The notes: generated from the sequence alone by a model not told the origin. A DNA stretch of 64,000 nucleotides from Paenibacillus vini (GCF_018403325.1 NZ_BOSL01000003.1:62001-126000); one strand, 5' to 3'. Counted from the stretch's first letter, positions 16,830-25,053 are shown. Translations and numbers: made by a program.

Positions 16830-18076
16830 TGTACGAGGAATATTGGTTTGTTGAAGAAGTCAACAAGTTTGGAAATAAGCAGCGAATAAATGAGATTTTA
16901 GATATCAAAGAGTATATAAGCGGGAAACATAGAATACTGAACAAGCCAAATTATAATTATAATGGTCAAGTCTTTGAACCGAGAAAAATTGTTCTGCAGT
17001 ATGCTAAGACTATCCTTAATTTTGGTGTTGGTTATGTTATGTCTAAACCAATCACATTGACAGGAGATAAGGTTGTTACCGATGCAATTAAACGGCTTTA
17101 TAAACGAGGTAAATACAATCAGATTGATTATGATATATTAGATAAAATGACCAAATACGGGTATGTTGCTGAGTATGTTTACATTGACAAGGATAAACAG
17201 ATTAAATCAAAGGTACTAGATCCTGCAGATTGCCATCCAGTATATGATAATCATGGGGAATATACCTCTTTAATTGAACATTATTGTGTGGAGAATATCG
17301 ATTATTATAATGTTTATTTGCCTGATAGCGTTGATAAATACACGAATGAAGGCGGAGAAGTAAGGCAAGTAGCAAGTCATAACAATCCTGGAGGCTTGCC
17401 TATCCTTTATCATAATCAGGATGAAATCGGTTATTTAGGGCGTTCAGACTTATATGATATTCTACCTTTACTCGACAATATGGAGGACCTAATAAGTAAA
17501 GCCATTGATGCATACTATCACTACATTTCAGGCATTCCTGTAGTTAAGGGGCAACAACTTAAAGGTGATGGAATACCAAAGGATATTATTGGTGGTGGAA
17601 TTGTTCTTGATGATAACGCTGATTTCTTCTTTGCTCAAAATAAGTTTGATTATCAAGCGTTTGAAACATTGTATAAAACTTTGACCAGTGCTTTGCTAGA
17701 TATTGCCCACGTTCCAGCGATTAGCATGAGTAAAACGGATATCTCAAATTTGAGTGAAGTTTCAATACGCCTATTGTTCCAATTGGCCGATTTGAAAGGG
17801 GCTTTAAATAGTAAGTTCTTGCGTCATGGTATTGAACAAAGGTTTGAAAAGTTCAGAACATTGCTTGCTTCAAGCGGTGTAAAGTTTACAGATGATGAAT
17901 TCGATACTTTGGGAATTGTGTTCCAGTATGCGAGACCGAGCAACGATAAAGAGATCACAGATAACTTAAAAGTATTGTATGAGATTAAAGGGCTAAGCCT
18001 AGAAACATTATTAGAGTATAATCCATATGTAACAGATGTACAGGGCGAGTTGGAAAGGATTGAACAATTATCATAA
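16829..18076 (+). CDS. Phage portal protein (SPP1 gp6-like)
   Basis: 415 residues, ATG 16829 overlapping the terL stop (TAATG). The N-terminal half has EPRKIVLQYAKTILNFGVGYVMSKP, typical of gp6-like portals. A central region carries VPAISMSKTDISNLSEVSIRLLFQLADLKG, the helix and tunnel-loop region, before the crown. The portal forms the dodecameric DNA gate at one capsid vertex and docks the terminase and the connector. It is rather short for the family but complete in the visible motifs. No minor head protein (gp7-like) follows, unlike SPP1. Confidence 0.85.
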   Translation: MYEEYWFVEEVNKFGNKQRINEILDIKEYISGKHRILNKPNYNYNGQVFEPRKIVLQYAKTILNFGVGYVMSKPITLTGDKVVTDAIKRLYKRGKYNQIDYDILDKMTKYGYVAEYVYIDKDKQIKSKVLDPADCHPVYDNHGEYTSLIEHYCVENIDYYNVYLPDSVDKYTNEGGEVRQVASHNNPGGLPILYHNQDEIGYLGRSDLYDILPLLDNMEDLISKAIDAYYHYISGIPVVKGQQLKGDGIPKDIIGGGIVLDDNADFFFAQNKFDYQAFETLYKTLTSALLDIAHVPAISMSKTDISNLSEVSIRLLFQLADLKGALNSKFLRHGIEQRFEKFRTLLASSGVKFTDDEFDTLGIVFQYARPSNDKEITDNLKVLYEIKGLSLETLLEYNPYVTDVQGELERIEQLS

Positions 18077-18547
18077 TGTGATTGAGTGAATAATTTATAG
18101 TAATCGTGAATGCAAAGGACTTTATATAGTTAGTATTAGTCAAAAATTTCACGCTTGTTATTATATAAATTAGTATCAGGTACTAAACCATTTATATTAT
18201 ATGTATAAAGGTAGCCGAATTTTTAACCTTTTCATTCGATTTTTTAGCGATTTCTTGTCTTTCTATCCTCTTCCGTCCAATTCCCCGATTCCTAGGCCTA
18301 TCTGCTATATAAGATACCTTGTATACCATATAGAACCCTTTCTGATGTAGATAGTGGTCTGATTTTCAACTAATTAATGGTAATTAGGCCTATTCTGCTG
18401 CTGATTTGTACTATCTTACACTTTTTTGATAATGGAATGGCGTAGATCAGGGCTGGAGTGCAAAAAGACGATACCCCAAATTTGAAACGAGGGCCTGTAG
18501 CATGTCATTTTTCACATGAACGAAAAAAATAGAAAAAGGAAAATATA
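18077..18547. other. AT-rich intergenic region, no gene
   Basis: About 470 bp without a supported ORF between portal and the next gene. It contains a CCATATAG-type half-site (ATACCATATAG near 18324) also present in the palindrome at 8060-8070, and two similar AGGCCTAT..CTGCT stretches near 18295 and 18390. It is a plausible place for a packaging (pac/cos) site or promoters, but nothing diagnostic is seen. Confidence 0.4.
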
Positions 18548-18587
18548 CCCTCCTGACGAATGGTACATATATAACTCATTAGGAGGG
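18548..18587 (+). promoter_or_regulatory. Ribosome-binding-site sequestering hairpin
   Basis: CCCTCCT (18548-18554) is perfectly complementary to the Shine-Dalgarno AGGAGGG (18581-18587) of the gene starting at 18595. The stem would hide the ribosome binding site and could give translational control. Confidence 0.5.
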
Positions 18588-18594
18588 CTTTCCT

Positions 18595-18933
18595 ATGGCC
18601 TGGAATAAATCCGGTTATCATAACAATTTTGATAAGCAGCAAATGTTCTTTATCTCAAAGCAAGAAGAACAGCGTAAAAATGGAGAACGAAAACGAGATC
18701 AAGCAATCAAGGAGGAATTGGAAGCATGTAACAGGGAGTTCACTTTGATTCAGGGTTACATGAAATCAGAAGATTGGGCTTATATATTCTCTGCTCAGGA
18801 TGGTAGTAATTCTCCCATTACAATGAAATTCAGAAATATCATTAGTAATGATGAGGCAGAAATTACTGTTCAACATAAGGATAATATTGATTTTGTTCGG
18901 CAGTTTATAAATGAAAAACTAAATAAAGAATAG
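18595..18933 (+). CDS. Unknown protein (112 aa)
   Basis: ATG 18595 behind a perfect AGGAGGG that can be sequestered by an upstream CCCTCCT. The 112-residue soluble product has a charged helical N-terminal half (FISKQEEQRKNGERKRDQAIKEE is charged throughout) and a C-terminal part with ITMKFRNIISNDEAEIT. No family was recognised. It interrupts the head module after the portal, together with the lipoprotein gene, so it may be cargo (a moron) rather than a virion part. Confidence 0.55.
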   Translation: MAWNKSGYHNNFDKQQMFFISKQEEQRKNGERKRDQAIKEELEACNREFTLIQGYMKSEDWAYIFSAQDGSNSPITMKFRNIISNDEAEITVQHKDNIDFVRQFINEKLNKE

Positions 18934-19034
18934 TTCCTCTTGACCACTATCCTAATTTTTTGTCTAATCCTATGTACCTATATTGTCGGTAATGATATGA
19001 TTGTGGAAAATATTAGGTGTGAGGGAATGTGAAA

Positions 19035-20009
19035 ATGAAAAAGTATTTATTTCTCACTTTATCATCATTAGCCATTTTATCTGGATGTGGAAACGTTGCG
19101 AGTGATAAGATTAATGTTACTAAAGTAAGTGATGTTTCGATTCAAACTGAAGTAGCAAAACAAACCACTCCTGAAAAGACGAAGCTTCCGTCAGAAGTAA
19201 TTGCGCTAATTACAAATGGAAAATGGGAAGAAGCTAAAGAGGCACTCGAAAATGAAGAATATAAAAATGCTGAAAATTATAATGAATTATATTCATACGT
19301 GGATGCTAGATTTGATTACATAACTGAAAAGGCAACTGGAAAAATATCGTATGAGCCTATATTGAAAAAGTTAAATATGATTAATCTTGAAGCGTATAAT
19401 GGTAATTTTAAAGCTGAAATTACAGAGTTTAAGGATGCCTTTAATAAAGAAAGATTGGGTCATTATGATAAATTAACTGAACAAAGTAAGCAAAAAGGGA
19501 AAGAGGAACAGATTAGAATTGATGAAGAATTTGAAAAGAAAATTAAAAGTGGTAACTACGATGATTACTCAGAAATTGCTATTGCAACCATTATGAAGAT
19601 TGATGAGGATACTGAAAGTCGAATGATTTATTATTTTGCTCAATCACAATTGTCACTTCAAGAAAATGATAAAGAAATGATGATGTACTATTTAGTTAAT
19701 ATACCTATGGATTATAATGGTAGGTTTTCTGATATATTCATGAAAAAGAAGCTTAGTATTCAATCAAAAGAGAAATGGGAAGAAGCGGAAGCGTATCAAA
19801 ATGAACTTGACAGGGCCATAAGAATTGAGAATTCCAAACGGAATCCAGCTATTGGAATGTCTGCTGATGAGGTTAGAAAATCTAAGTGGGGAAGCCCAGA
19901 GGATATTAATAAAACAACTACAAAGTATGGAGTTCATGAGCAATGGGTTTACTCTAATTATCGTTATATCTATTTAGAAGATGGAGTAGTTACAGCCATT
20001 CAAGATTAA
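19035..20009 (+). CDS. Lipoprotein with SmpA/OmlA-like C-terminal motif; moron-like cargo
   Basis: 324 residues from ATG 19035 (GAGGGA nine bases upstream; a GTG at 19029 is less well spaced). The signal peptide KKYLFLTLSSLAILSGCGN has a clear lipobox LSGC, so the protein should be a lipid-anchored surface protein. The long middle is charged and helical. The C-terminus has NPAIGMSADEVRKSKWG and YIYLEDGVVTAIQ, like SmpA/OmlA-type domains. It has its own terminator (20017-20040) and lies between portal and connector genes, where morons are common. Phage lipoproteins of Gram-positives often block superinfection, which is a testable guess here. Confidence 0.75.
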   Translation: MKKYLFLTLSSLAILSGCGNVASDKINVTKVSDVSIQTEVAKQTTPEKTKLPSEVIALITNGKWEEAKEALENEEYKNAENYNELYSYVDARFDYITEKATGKISYEPILKKLNMINLEAYNGNFKAEITEFKDAFNKERLGHYDKLTEQSKQKGKEEQIRIDEEFEKKIKSGNYDDYSEIAIATIMKIDEDTESRMIYYFAQSQLSLQENDKEMMMYYLVNIPMDYNGRFSDIFMKKKLSIQSKEKWEEAEAYQNELDRAIRIENSKRNPAIGMSADEVRKSKWGSPEDINKTTTKYGVHEQWVYSNYRYIYLEDGVVTAIQD

Positions 20010-20016
20010 TTCAATT

Positions 20017-20040
20017 AACCGCCAATCAAGGCGGTTTTTT
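20017..20040 (+). terminator. Terminator after the lipoprotein gene
   Basis: AACCGCC (20017-20023) with GGCGGTT (20030-20036), 6-nt loop, followed by a T-run. Confidence 0.9.
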
Positions 20041-20183
20041 CTTTTTCCTAAACTCATTTCCAGATTAGAAATAACTCAACGGTGCTCAACCTTTGAGAAA
20101 TGAAAACTCAATCGCATTTTACGATTTAGATTAAAACTCACTAATGAAACGTCATTTAAATCAAAATAAAAGGAGCAATCAAT

Positions 20184-20525
20184 ATGAATAATCTTGAACG
20201 CCTTAAATTAGAAATCCAACAATCTGGTTTCACCGATTCCGAATTATCAATTTTCCTAGAGGAATCCAATCTATCCCCTACCGTTACATATGATACTTCA
20301 TCGAATGAAAGCAAAAGGGCTATTCTTCAAACTGCATTATCCTGCTTGGAAGCCATCGCAAACAATCCGAATTACTTCAAGAACATGAAAATTGATGATA
20401 TGACTGTTTCGTCATTCGCAGAATCAATCACGAACCGCATAGATCAACTTGAACGCAAACTAAGAAGCATGACAATTAATCAATCTGAAACTGGTTCTAG
20501 CACTTTTATGTTGTTCAATCGCTAA
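20184..20525 (+). CDS. Head-tail connector protein (SPP1 gp15/YqbG-like)
   Basis: 113 residues, ATG 20184 after AAAAGGAG. Sequence features typical of small phage connectors are visible: an N-terminal helix pair with SGFTDSELSIFLEESNLSPT, then SKRAILQTALSCLEAIANNP, and IDDMTVSSFAESITNRIDQLERKLR. Such proteins form a ring below the portal and allow a tail to attach. Its presence in an element without tail genes implies that tails come from elsewhere. It lies 9 bp before the next gene. Confidence 0.75.
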   Translation: MNNLERLKLEIQQSGFTDSELSIFLEESNLSPTVTYDTSSNESKRAILQTALSCLEAIANNPNYFKNMKIDDMTVSSFAESITNRIDQLERKLRSMTINQSETGSSTFMLFNR

Positions 20526-20533
20526 GGGGTGAT

Positions 20534-21649
20534 ATGATGATTAATTTATTCGATAATGGAACAGATGATTTTCAATTCTTGCTGGATCAAATGGGTTCAG
20601 ATGTAACGATTCGTGACAACCAAGTTAGGGCGTTAATCACGAATACGAACCTTGAACAAAACTATGATGATAAGAAAATCACTTCCCTATCACCATTTAG
20701 CCGTGGTGATATTGTTGTTTATAACGGTAAAAAGTATCTAGTCATATCAGAAGTGAATGAAAAACGTTACAACAAGTTCAAAGGAATCATGAGGTTCCTT
20801 CCTCATACAATCATAGTTAATTCAGAGAGTCTATTTTATACTCTGGATTGCTATATTAATACAACAGATTTAGGTATAACTACTGGGAAGGTACTTACAC
20901 TAGCAGATGGGGAGATAATTGTAAATTGTAGTAATTACTCAATGGATTCTAACCTTAAATTAGGTGCTAGGTTCTTGCTTAATGGTCAGGCGTGGAAAGT
21001 GACCGGGGTAGATGATTTTAGCCAACCTGGAATGGTTGCTTTAACTTGTGCTAAGGATTCAAGTCTTCCATCAGACGATTTAATTAATGGTATCGCTGGA
21101 GGATTAGATATTAAGGTTAAGTTCGACAATAGTAATTTTGATGTGATCGTTGGCAATACATATCAATTGACCTGGACAAGCACAAACAACGCACCAGTAC
21201 GCTTTGTATCGTCTAACCCTGATGTGGCTATGGTTGATGCTAACGGGCTTATAACGGGGCTTACAGCCGGTAATGTGACGATTACAGCGCATCATGCACA
21301 GTTAGAACAGATTAAAGAAACAATTACATTGACGGTTAAAGATGTGGCTGTTTCCTATACGTTAGAGATTACCAGCAGTAGTAAACCGGGAGAAGTCACA
21401 AAAGGACGAACTAAAACATATGAAGCGATTGTTAAACAAGGTACAGATGTTGTAAGCGAACCAGTAACATGGAAAATTACAGCCGATAGCCAGACAGGTG
21501 CAACAACCTTTGCAAAAATAACAAGTCAAACGGGAACATCATGTGTTGTGTCTGGTGATGCTCTTGGATACGTACAATTAAAAGCAACTTTGGTTAGTGA
21601 TACGACAGTATTTGCTTGGCAACGAATACAGGTTAAATCAGCAATATAA
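20534..21649 (+). CDS. Head-closure-like N-terminal domain fused to bacterial Ig-like (BIG2) domains
   Basis: 371 residues. The first about 100 residues (FLLDQMGSDVTIRDNQVRAL, GDIVVYNGKKYLVISEVNEK) resemble small phage head-closure or stopper proteins. A second beta-rich segment (residues about 100-190) follows. Then comes a BIG2 Ig-like domain (RFVSSNPDVAMVDANGLITG with VTITAHH) and a second Ig-like region up to the C-terminus. Ig-like domains on phage particles usually bind cell-surface sugars weakly. It is the last gene before attR, immediately after the connector. ATG 20534 and 20537 are both possible starts. Confidence 0.65.
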   Translation: MMINLFDNGTDDFQFLLDQMGSDVTIRDNQVRALITNTNLEQNYDDKKITSLSPFSRGDIVVYNGKKYLVISEVNEKRYNKFKGIMRFLPHTIIVNSESLFYTLDCYINTTDLGITTGKVLTLADGEIIVNCSNYSMDSNLKLGARFLLNGQAWKVTGVDDFSQPGMVALTCAKDSSLPSDDLINGIAGGLDIKVKFDNSNFDVIVGNTYQLTWTSTNNAPVRFVSSNPDVAMVDANGLITGLTAGNVTITAHHAQLEQIKETITLTVKDVAVSYTLEITSSSKPGEVTKGRTKTYEAIVKQGTDVVSEPVTWKITADSQTGATTFAKITSQTGTSCVVSGDALGYVQLKATLVSDTTVFAWQRIQVKSAI

Positions 21650-21824
21650 TGAATAAATTAATGCTAATACGTTTATATTTATAATAGGTAACTTGAACAC
21701 TATCTTTTAATTTCTTATGAACCCTTTACTCTTGATAATGAACCCCCTATAATTTTTATTAGTGGAATGAAAAGTTAGTGGTCATTTCCTTCTTAAAATG
21801 AAGAAATTTATCTCACTTTGCATA

Positions 21825-21963
21825 GCTCTGAAGCGCATAAATACCTTGCTATGCTTTGAAAAATGTGATAAGATTTCTTTTGTTGTGAATTCGGTGGTCC
21901 GCTGCGGATGATGAAGGAAAACATGAGATTTTTCCGGAAGAGGCATGAACACCTGAGTGGAAG
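21825..21963 (+). repeat. attR: right 139-bp direct repeat
   Basis: Identical to 5629-5767. This copy is the functional rplS promoter and leader and ends inside the rplS Shine-Dalgarno region (GGAAG of GGAAGGAGGGAG). Confidence 0.9.
21846..21874 (+). promoter_or_regulatory. rplS sigma-A promoter
   Basis: TTGCTA (21846-21851), 17-bp spacer, TAAGAT (21869-21874). Because it lies within attR, rplS keeps its promoter after integration. Confidence 0.75.
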
Positions 21964-21976
21964 GAGGGAGTCATAG
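21881..21976 (+). ncRNA. rplS 5' leader, candidate L19 autoregulatory leader
   Basis: About 95 nt between the promoter and the rplS start, with hairpins TCCGC-t-GCGGA and GGAAAA...TTTTCC and a further AGG/CCT stem before the Shine-Dalgarno sequence. L19 leaders that bind the protein are known upstream of rplS in Bacilli. The match is by position and structure only. Confidence 0.5.
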
Positions 21977-22321
21977 ATGAATATCGTTCAAGCGATTACG
22001 CAAGAACAACTTCGCAAAGATCTTCCGAGCTTTCGTCCTGGTGACACTTTAAAAGTGTTCGTAAAGGTTATCGAGGGAACTCGTGAACGTATCCAGTTGT
22101 TTGAAGGTGTTGTTATTAAGCGTCGCGGCGGAGGAATCAGCGAAACTTTTACAGTTCGTAAAATTTCGAATGGTGTAGGTGTGGAAAGAACTTTCCCGCT
22201 TCATTCCCCGAAACTCGATAAAATCGAAGTGGCTCGCCGTGGTAAAGTGCGTCGTGCGAAGCTGTACTATCTTCGTGAACTTCGCGGTAAAGCAGCGAGA
22301 ATTAAAGAAGTACGTCGTTAA
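21977..22321 (+). CDS. rplS: 50S ribosomal protein L19
   Basis: 114 residues, the full family length, beginning [19 protein letters not shown] and containing [21 protein letters not shown] and [14 protein letters not shown]19 sits at the 30S-50S interface. The start follows GGAAGGAGGGAG. Its normal upstream neighbour trmD is not found; the integrated element lies there instead. A terminator hairpin follows at 22339, so rplS may be largely monocistronic. Confidence 0.98.
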   Translation: MNIVQAITQEQLRKDLPSFRPGDTLKVFVKVIEGTRERIQLFEGVVIKRRGGGISETFTVRKISNGVGVERTFPLHSPKLDKIEVARRGKVRRAKLYYLRELRGKAARIKEVRR

Positions 22322-22338
22322 TTCATTAACGATCAGGG

Positions 22339-22373
22339 GGGGCTTGGTTGAACAAGCCCCTTTACTATTTTTA
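22339..22373 (+). terminator. Terminator after rplS
   Basis: GGGGCTTG (22339-22346) with CAAGCCCC (22353-22360), 6-nt loop, and a T-rich tail (TTTACTATTTTT). Confidence 0.7.
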
Positions 22374-22421
22374 AAAACAGTGATACGTTACATATTCCTT
22401 AACAAAGAGAGGTCAGGATCC

Positions 22422-23045
22422 ATGGAGCATCAAGTTCAATCCGAGCAATCGGTCCCGTCGGACTCCCCGCAGGACCCGCCCAAGAAAGAAAAGAGCGAGG
22501 CGCTTGAGTGGTTGAAAGCTATTGTCATCGCCGTCGTACTGGTCCTCCTGATTCGCTGGCTTTTCTTTGCACCGTTTATCGTTGACGGTCCATCGATGCA
22601 GCCGAATTTCCATACCGGAGAAAGAATTATCGTGAACAAGATTATCTATGATATTCGTGGTCCGAAGCATGGGGAAGTCGTCGTATTCCATGTGCCTTCC
22701 GAAGGACGTGATTTTATCAAGCGGGTGATCGGGGTTCCCGGGGATGAGGTTAAAGTTGAAGGGGATACGGTTACAGTCAACGGTCAAGTGATTCAAGAAA
22801 CATATATTCAAGACGTTCTGAATGAGAAACATAACAATAATGAACTATACAATATTGAAGCCAATTTCCCGAATGAACAAGTGCCGGAAGGTACTGTGCC
22901 GGAAGGATTTGTTTTCGTACTCGGGGACAATCGTTCCAATAGTACGGACAGCCGAAGAATCGGATATGTGCCTTACGGGGATATCATTGGGCGAGCCGAT
23001 CTCGTCTTTTGGCCTCTGAAAGATATTGAGTTTATAAAACATTAA
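22422..23045 (+). CDS. lepB: Type I signal peptidase
   Basis: 207 residues from ATG 22422 behind GAGAGG. After a short charged cytoplasmic N-terminus there is one membrane segment (about residues 28-48). The catalytic Ser follows in DGPSMQPNF and the catalytic Lys in RDFIKRVIGVPGD, with box E at FVLGDNRSNSTDSR. It removes signal peptides from secreted preproteins on the outer face of the membrane. The rplS-lepB-rbgA-rnhB order is the usual one for Bacilli. SipS-type single-spanning architecture. Confidence 0.97.
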   Translation: MEHQVQSEQSVPSDSPQDPPKKEKSEALEWLKAIVIAVVLVLLIRWLFFAPFIVDGPSMQPNFHTGERIIVNKIIYDIRGPKHGEVVVFHVPSEGRDFIKRVIGVPGDEVKVEGDTVTVNGQVIQETYIQDVLNEKHNNNELYNIEANFPNEQVPEGTVPEGFVFVLGDNRSNSTDSRRIGYVPYGDIIGRADLVFWPLKDIEFIKH

Positions 23046-23092
23046 AAGACATCCGGTTGGGGTGCCTAATCGGGAGCTAGAGGTGAAAGAGC

Positions 23093-23956
23093 ATGACAAT
23101 TCAATGGTTTCCCGGACATATGACCAAGGCGCGGCGTCAGATTCAGGAAAAGCTGAAGCTGATTGACGTGGTAATTGAGCTGGTGGATGCACGACTTCCT
23201 TTATCCAGCAGAAATCCGATGATCGATGAAATTTTGCAAGGAAAACCTCGCTTGATCGTACTGAATAAATCGGATCTTGCCGATCCTTCGGTAACAAGAC
23301 AGTGGATTGATTATTTTAAGCAAGAAGGTCATGTGGCCATCCAAGCAGATGCATCAAGTGGGCAAGGGATTAAGGAAATCCCGCAAATGGCCAAGGAACT
23401 CATGAAGGAAAAGATAGAGAGACAACTGGCGAAAGGGATTAATCCCCGAGCGGTTCGTGCATTAATTGTCGGGATTCCAAATGTCGGAAAGTCTACGCTG
23501 ATCAACCGCTTGGCCGGACGCAACATAGCCGCTACAGGCGACCGTCCCGGTGTAACCAAAGGTCAACAGTGGATTAAAGTGGGAACAGAGATGGAACTGC
23601 TGGATACTCCCGGAATTCTGTGGCCGAAGTTTGAAGATCAGAATGTCGGTTACCGGCTGGCGCTTACGGGCGCGATCCGCGAGGAAATTTTGAATGTAGA
23701 AGACATCGCCTTTTTTGGCGTTAAATATTTGGTGAAATATTACTGGGAGCCGTTCAAGGAACGGTTCGATTTGAAGGATCAGCCTCAGGATTTTGAGAAT
23801 CCGGATGAGATCGTAGCCGTTATGGAGGCGATTGGACGCAAGCGGGGCTGTATCGTCAGTGGCGGACGCGTAGATCTCGAGAAAGCTTCGGGAATTCTGC
23901 TCCGCGAGCTTCGGGCCGGAAAACTGGGCAGATACACTTTGGAAGCACCTTATTGA
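23093..23956 (+). CDS. rbgA: Ribosome biogenesis GTPase A
   Basis: 287 residues, ATG 23093. Circularly permuted GTPase: G4 (LNKSDLAD, about residue 60) precedes G1 ([16 protein letters not shown], about residue 125), G2 (GVTKG) and G3 ([10 protein letters not shown]). The N-terminal [15 protein letters not shown] is diagnostic for RbgA/YlqF. It acts late in 50S assembly. The C-terminal ANTAR-like RNA-binding domain is present by length. It lies between lepB and rnhB and ends before a strong terminator. Confidence 0.97.
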   Translation: MTIQWFPGHMTKARRQIQEKLKLIDVVIELVDARLPLSSRNPMIDEILQGKPRLIVLNKSDLADPSVTRQWIDYFKQEGHVAIQADASSGQGIKEIPQMAKELMKEKIERQLAKGINPRAVRALIVGIPNVGKSTLINRLAGRNIAATGDRPGVTKGQQWIKVGTEMELLDTPGILWPKFEDQNVGYRLALTGAIREEILNVEDIAFFGVKYLVKYYWEPFKERFDLKDQPQDFENPDEIVAVMEAIGRKRGCIVSGGRVDLEKASGILLRELRAGKLGRYTLEAPY

Positions 23957-24013
23957 TTTGAACGACATGTCTTCCAATTGATGGGAAGAACGACAAGTGA
24001 TTCAAAACGAGCA

Positions 24014-24047
24014 GGCGTAAAATCCATATGGGTTTTACGCCTTTTTT
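24014..24047 (+). terminator. Terminator after rbgA
   Basis: GGCGTAAAATCC (24014-24025) pairs with GGGTTTTACGCC (24030-24041) around a 4-nt loop and is followed by a T-run. Confidence 0.9.
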
Positions 24048-24248
24048 ACGCTGAAAATGGATATTTCTGCAGCTTGCTTCTCTCAAAATGGGGGCTGCTT
24101 ACCGATATTAATAATATATAGTAATGTATCATCTCAGATAGCTTCCAAATCATTACCAAAACCAGATGGTTGGCGGCCCGGATGAACTTGATAAAAACGA
24201 CCAAGATAAGTAAGCTTGTACTTAGGTTCGGGATTTGAAGGAGGAACT

Positions 24249-24866
24249 ATGAGTGATTTGTTAATGTACGAAAAAGAGTACTGGCAGTCCTATCCCCATA
24301 TTGCGGGCATTGATGAAGTGGGACGAGGATGCCTGTTTGGCGATGTAGTGGCTGCTGCCGTTATTTTGCCGCAAGGATTAATACTCGAGGATGTAAATGA
24401 CTCCAAGAAACTGAGTGCAAAGAAGCGCGATCATTTATATGACATTATAATGGAACACGCGGTTGCGGTGGGCATAGGCTTTTCCGATGCGGATACAATA
24501 GATCGAATTAACATCAAACAGGCTACGCGTCTCGCTATGAAGCAGGCGGTGGAGCAGTTGGCCGTTGTGCCGGATTATTTGCTGATTGATGCGGAAAAGG
24601 TGGATACGCAAATTCCGCAGCTTTCGGTGATCAAGGGCGACGCTACGAGTCAGTCCATTGCGGCTGCTTCGATTGTCGCTAAAGTTACGCGGGATCGGCT
24701 TTGCCAGGGAGAATGGGATGCACGTTATCCGGAGTACGGGATTGGGATACATAAAGGATATGCCACGAAGCTGCACCGCGAGCAAATCCAAGCGTTAGGG
24801 CCTACCCCCATGCATCGTAAAAGCTTTATGCGCAATTTGTTTGTAGAGGAACAAACTCTATTTTAA
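24249..24866 (+). CDS. rnhB: Ribonuclease HII
   Basis: 205 residues from ATG 24249 behind GAAGGAGG. Catalytic residues are seen in AGIDEVGRG (Asp, Glu), LLIDAEKVD (Asp) and VTRDRL (Asp), with the family motif GIHKGYATKLH. It degrades RNA in RNA-DNA hybrids and starts ribonucleotide excision. The usual GRGPLAGPVV block reads GRGCLFGDVV here, a variation near the active site that does not touch catalytic residues. It has its own ribosome binding site and lies after a terminator. Confidence 0.95.
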   Translation: MSDLLMYEKEYWQSYPHIAGIDEVGRGCLFGDVVAAAVILPQGLILEDVNDSKKLSAKKRDHLYDIIMEHAVAVGIGFSDADTIDRINIKQATRLAMKQAVEQLAVVPDYLLIDAEKVDTQIPQLSVIKGDATSQSIAAASIVAKVTRDRLCQGEWDARYPEYGIGIHKGYATKLHREQIQALGPTPMHRKSFMRNLFVEEQTLF

Positions 24867-24872
24867 GTGCGA

Positions 24873-25038
24873 GTTTAAAAAGTCAGGTTTTCATGACCGA
24901 GTAGGTTGGATGAAGATAGGGACTGAGTAGCGGAGCGTACATGAGGTACGTGAGCAACGGAAGGCCATGCTGAATTCAAGATTCGACGTCGAATCCGCTT
25001 CATGATCTGCTTCGTCGTGGAAAGATGACTTTTTGAAC
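24873..25038. repeat. 166-bp intergenic repeat-like element with 13-bp terminal inverted repeats
   Basis: Ends are GTTTAAAAAGTCA (24873-24885) and TGACTTTTTGAAC (25026-25038), complementary in 12 of 13 positions. Inside are CGTAC-atgag-GTACG and the perfect 16-bp palindrome GATTCGACGTCGAATC. No ORF. The ends resemble a motif I associate with interspersed repeats of Paenibacillus genomes; only one copy is in this window. Confidence 0.55.
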
Positions 25039-25053
25039 AACCTCTTTAAAAAT

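Larger units (their letters stand above)
5629..21963 (+). mobile_element. 16.2-kb integrated element in the rplS leader: tyrosine integrase plus phage head genes, no tail genes (cf-PICI-like satellite candidate)
   Basis: The element is bounded by perfect 139-bp direct repeats (5629-5767 and 21825-21963). The right copy is the promoter/leader of rplS. Just inside the left repeat is an integrase, followed by a divergent Xre-type regulator, unknown early genes, and then scaffold, major capsid, fibre-like fusion, small and large terminase, portal, connector and head-closure-like genes, all rightward. Sequence inside is clearly more AT-rich than the flanking housekeeping genes. I find no tape measure, tail tube, sheath, baseplate, holin or endolysin. 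Integrase plus own capsid and packaging genes without a tail is the hallmark of capsid-forming phage-inducible islands, which borrow helper tails. A prophage that lost its tail and lysis modules is the alternative. Confidence 0.8.

Noticed and set aside
5629-21963. Complete functional prophage
   Set aside because: No tail, baseplate or lysis genes are visible and the size is about 16 kb.
22179-22421. Longer lepB frame overlapping rplS
   Set aside because: It runs through rplS in another frame and a terminator; the real start is ATG 22422.
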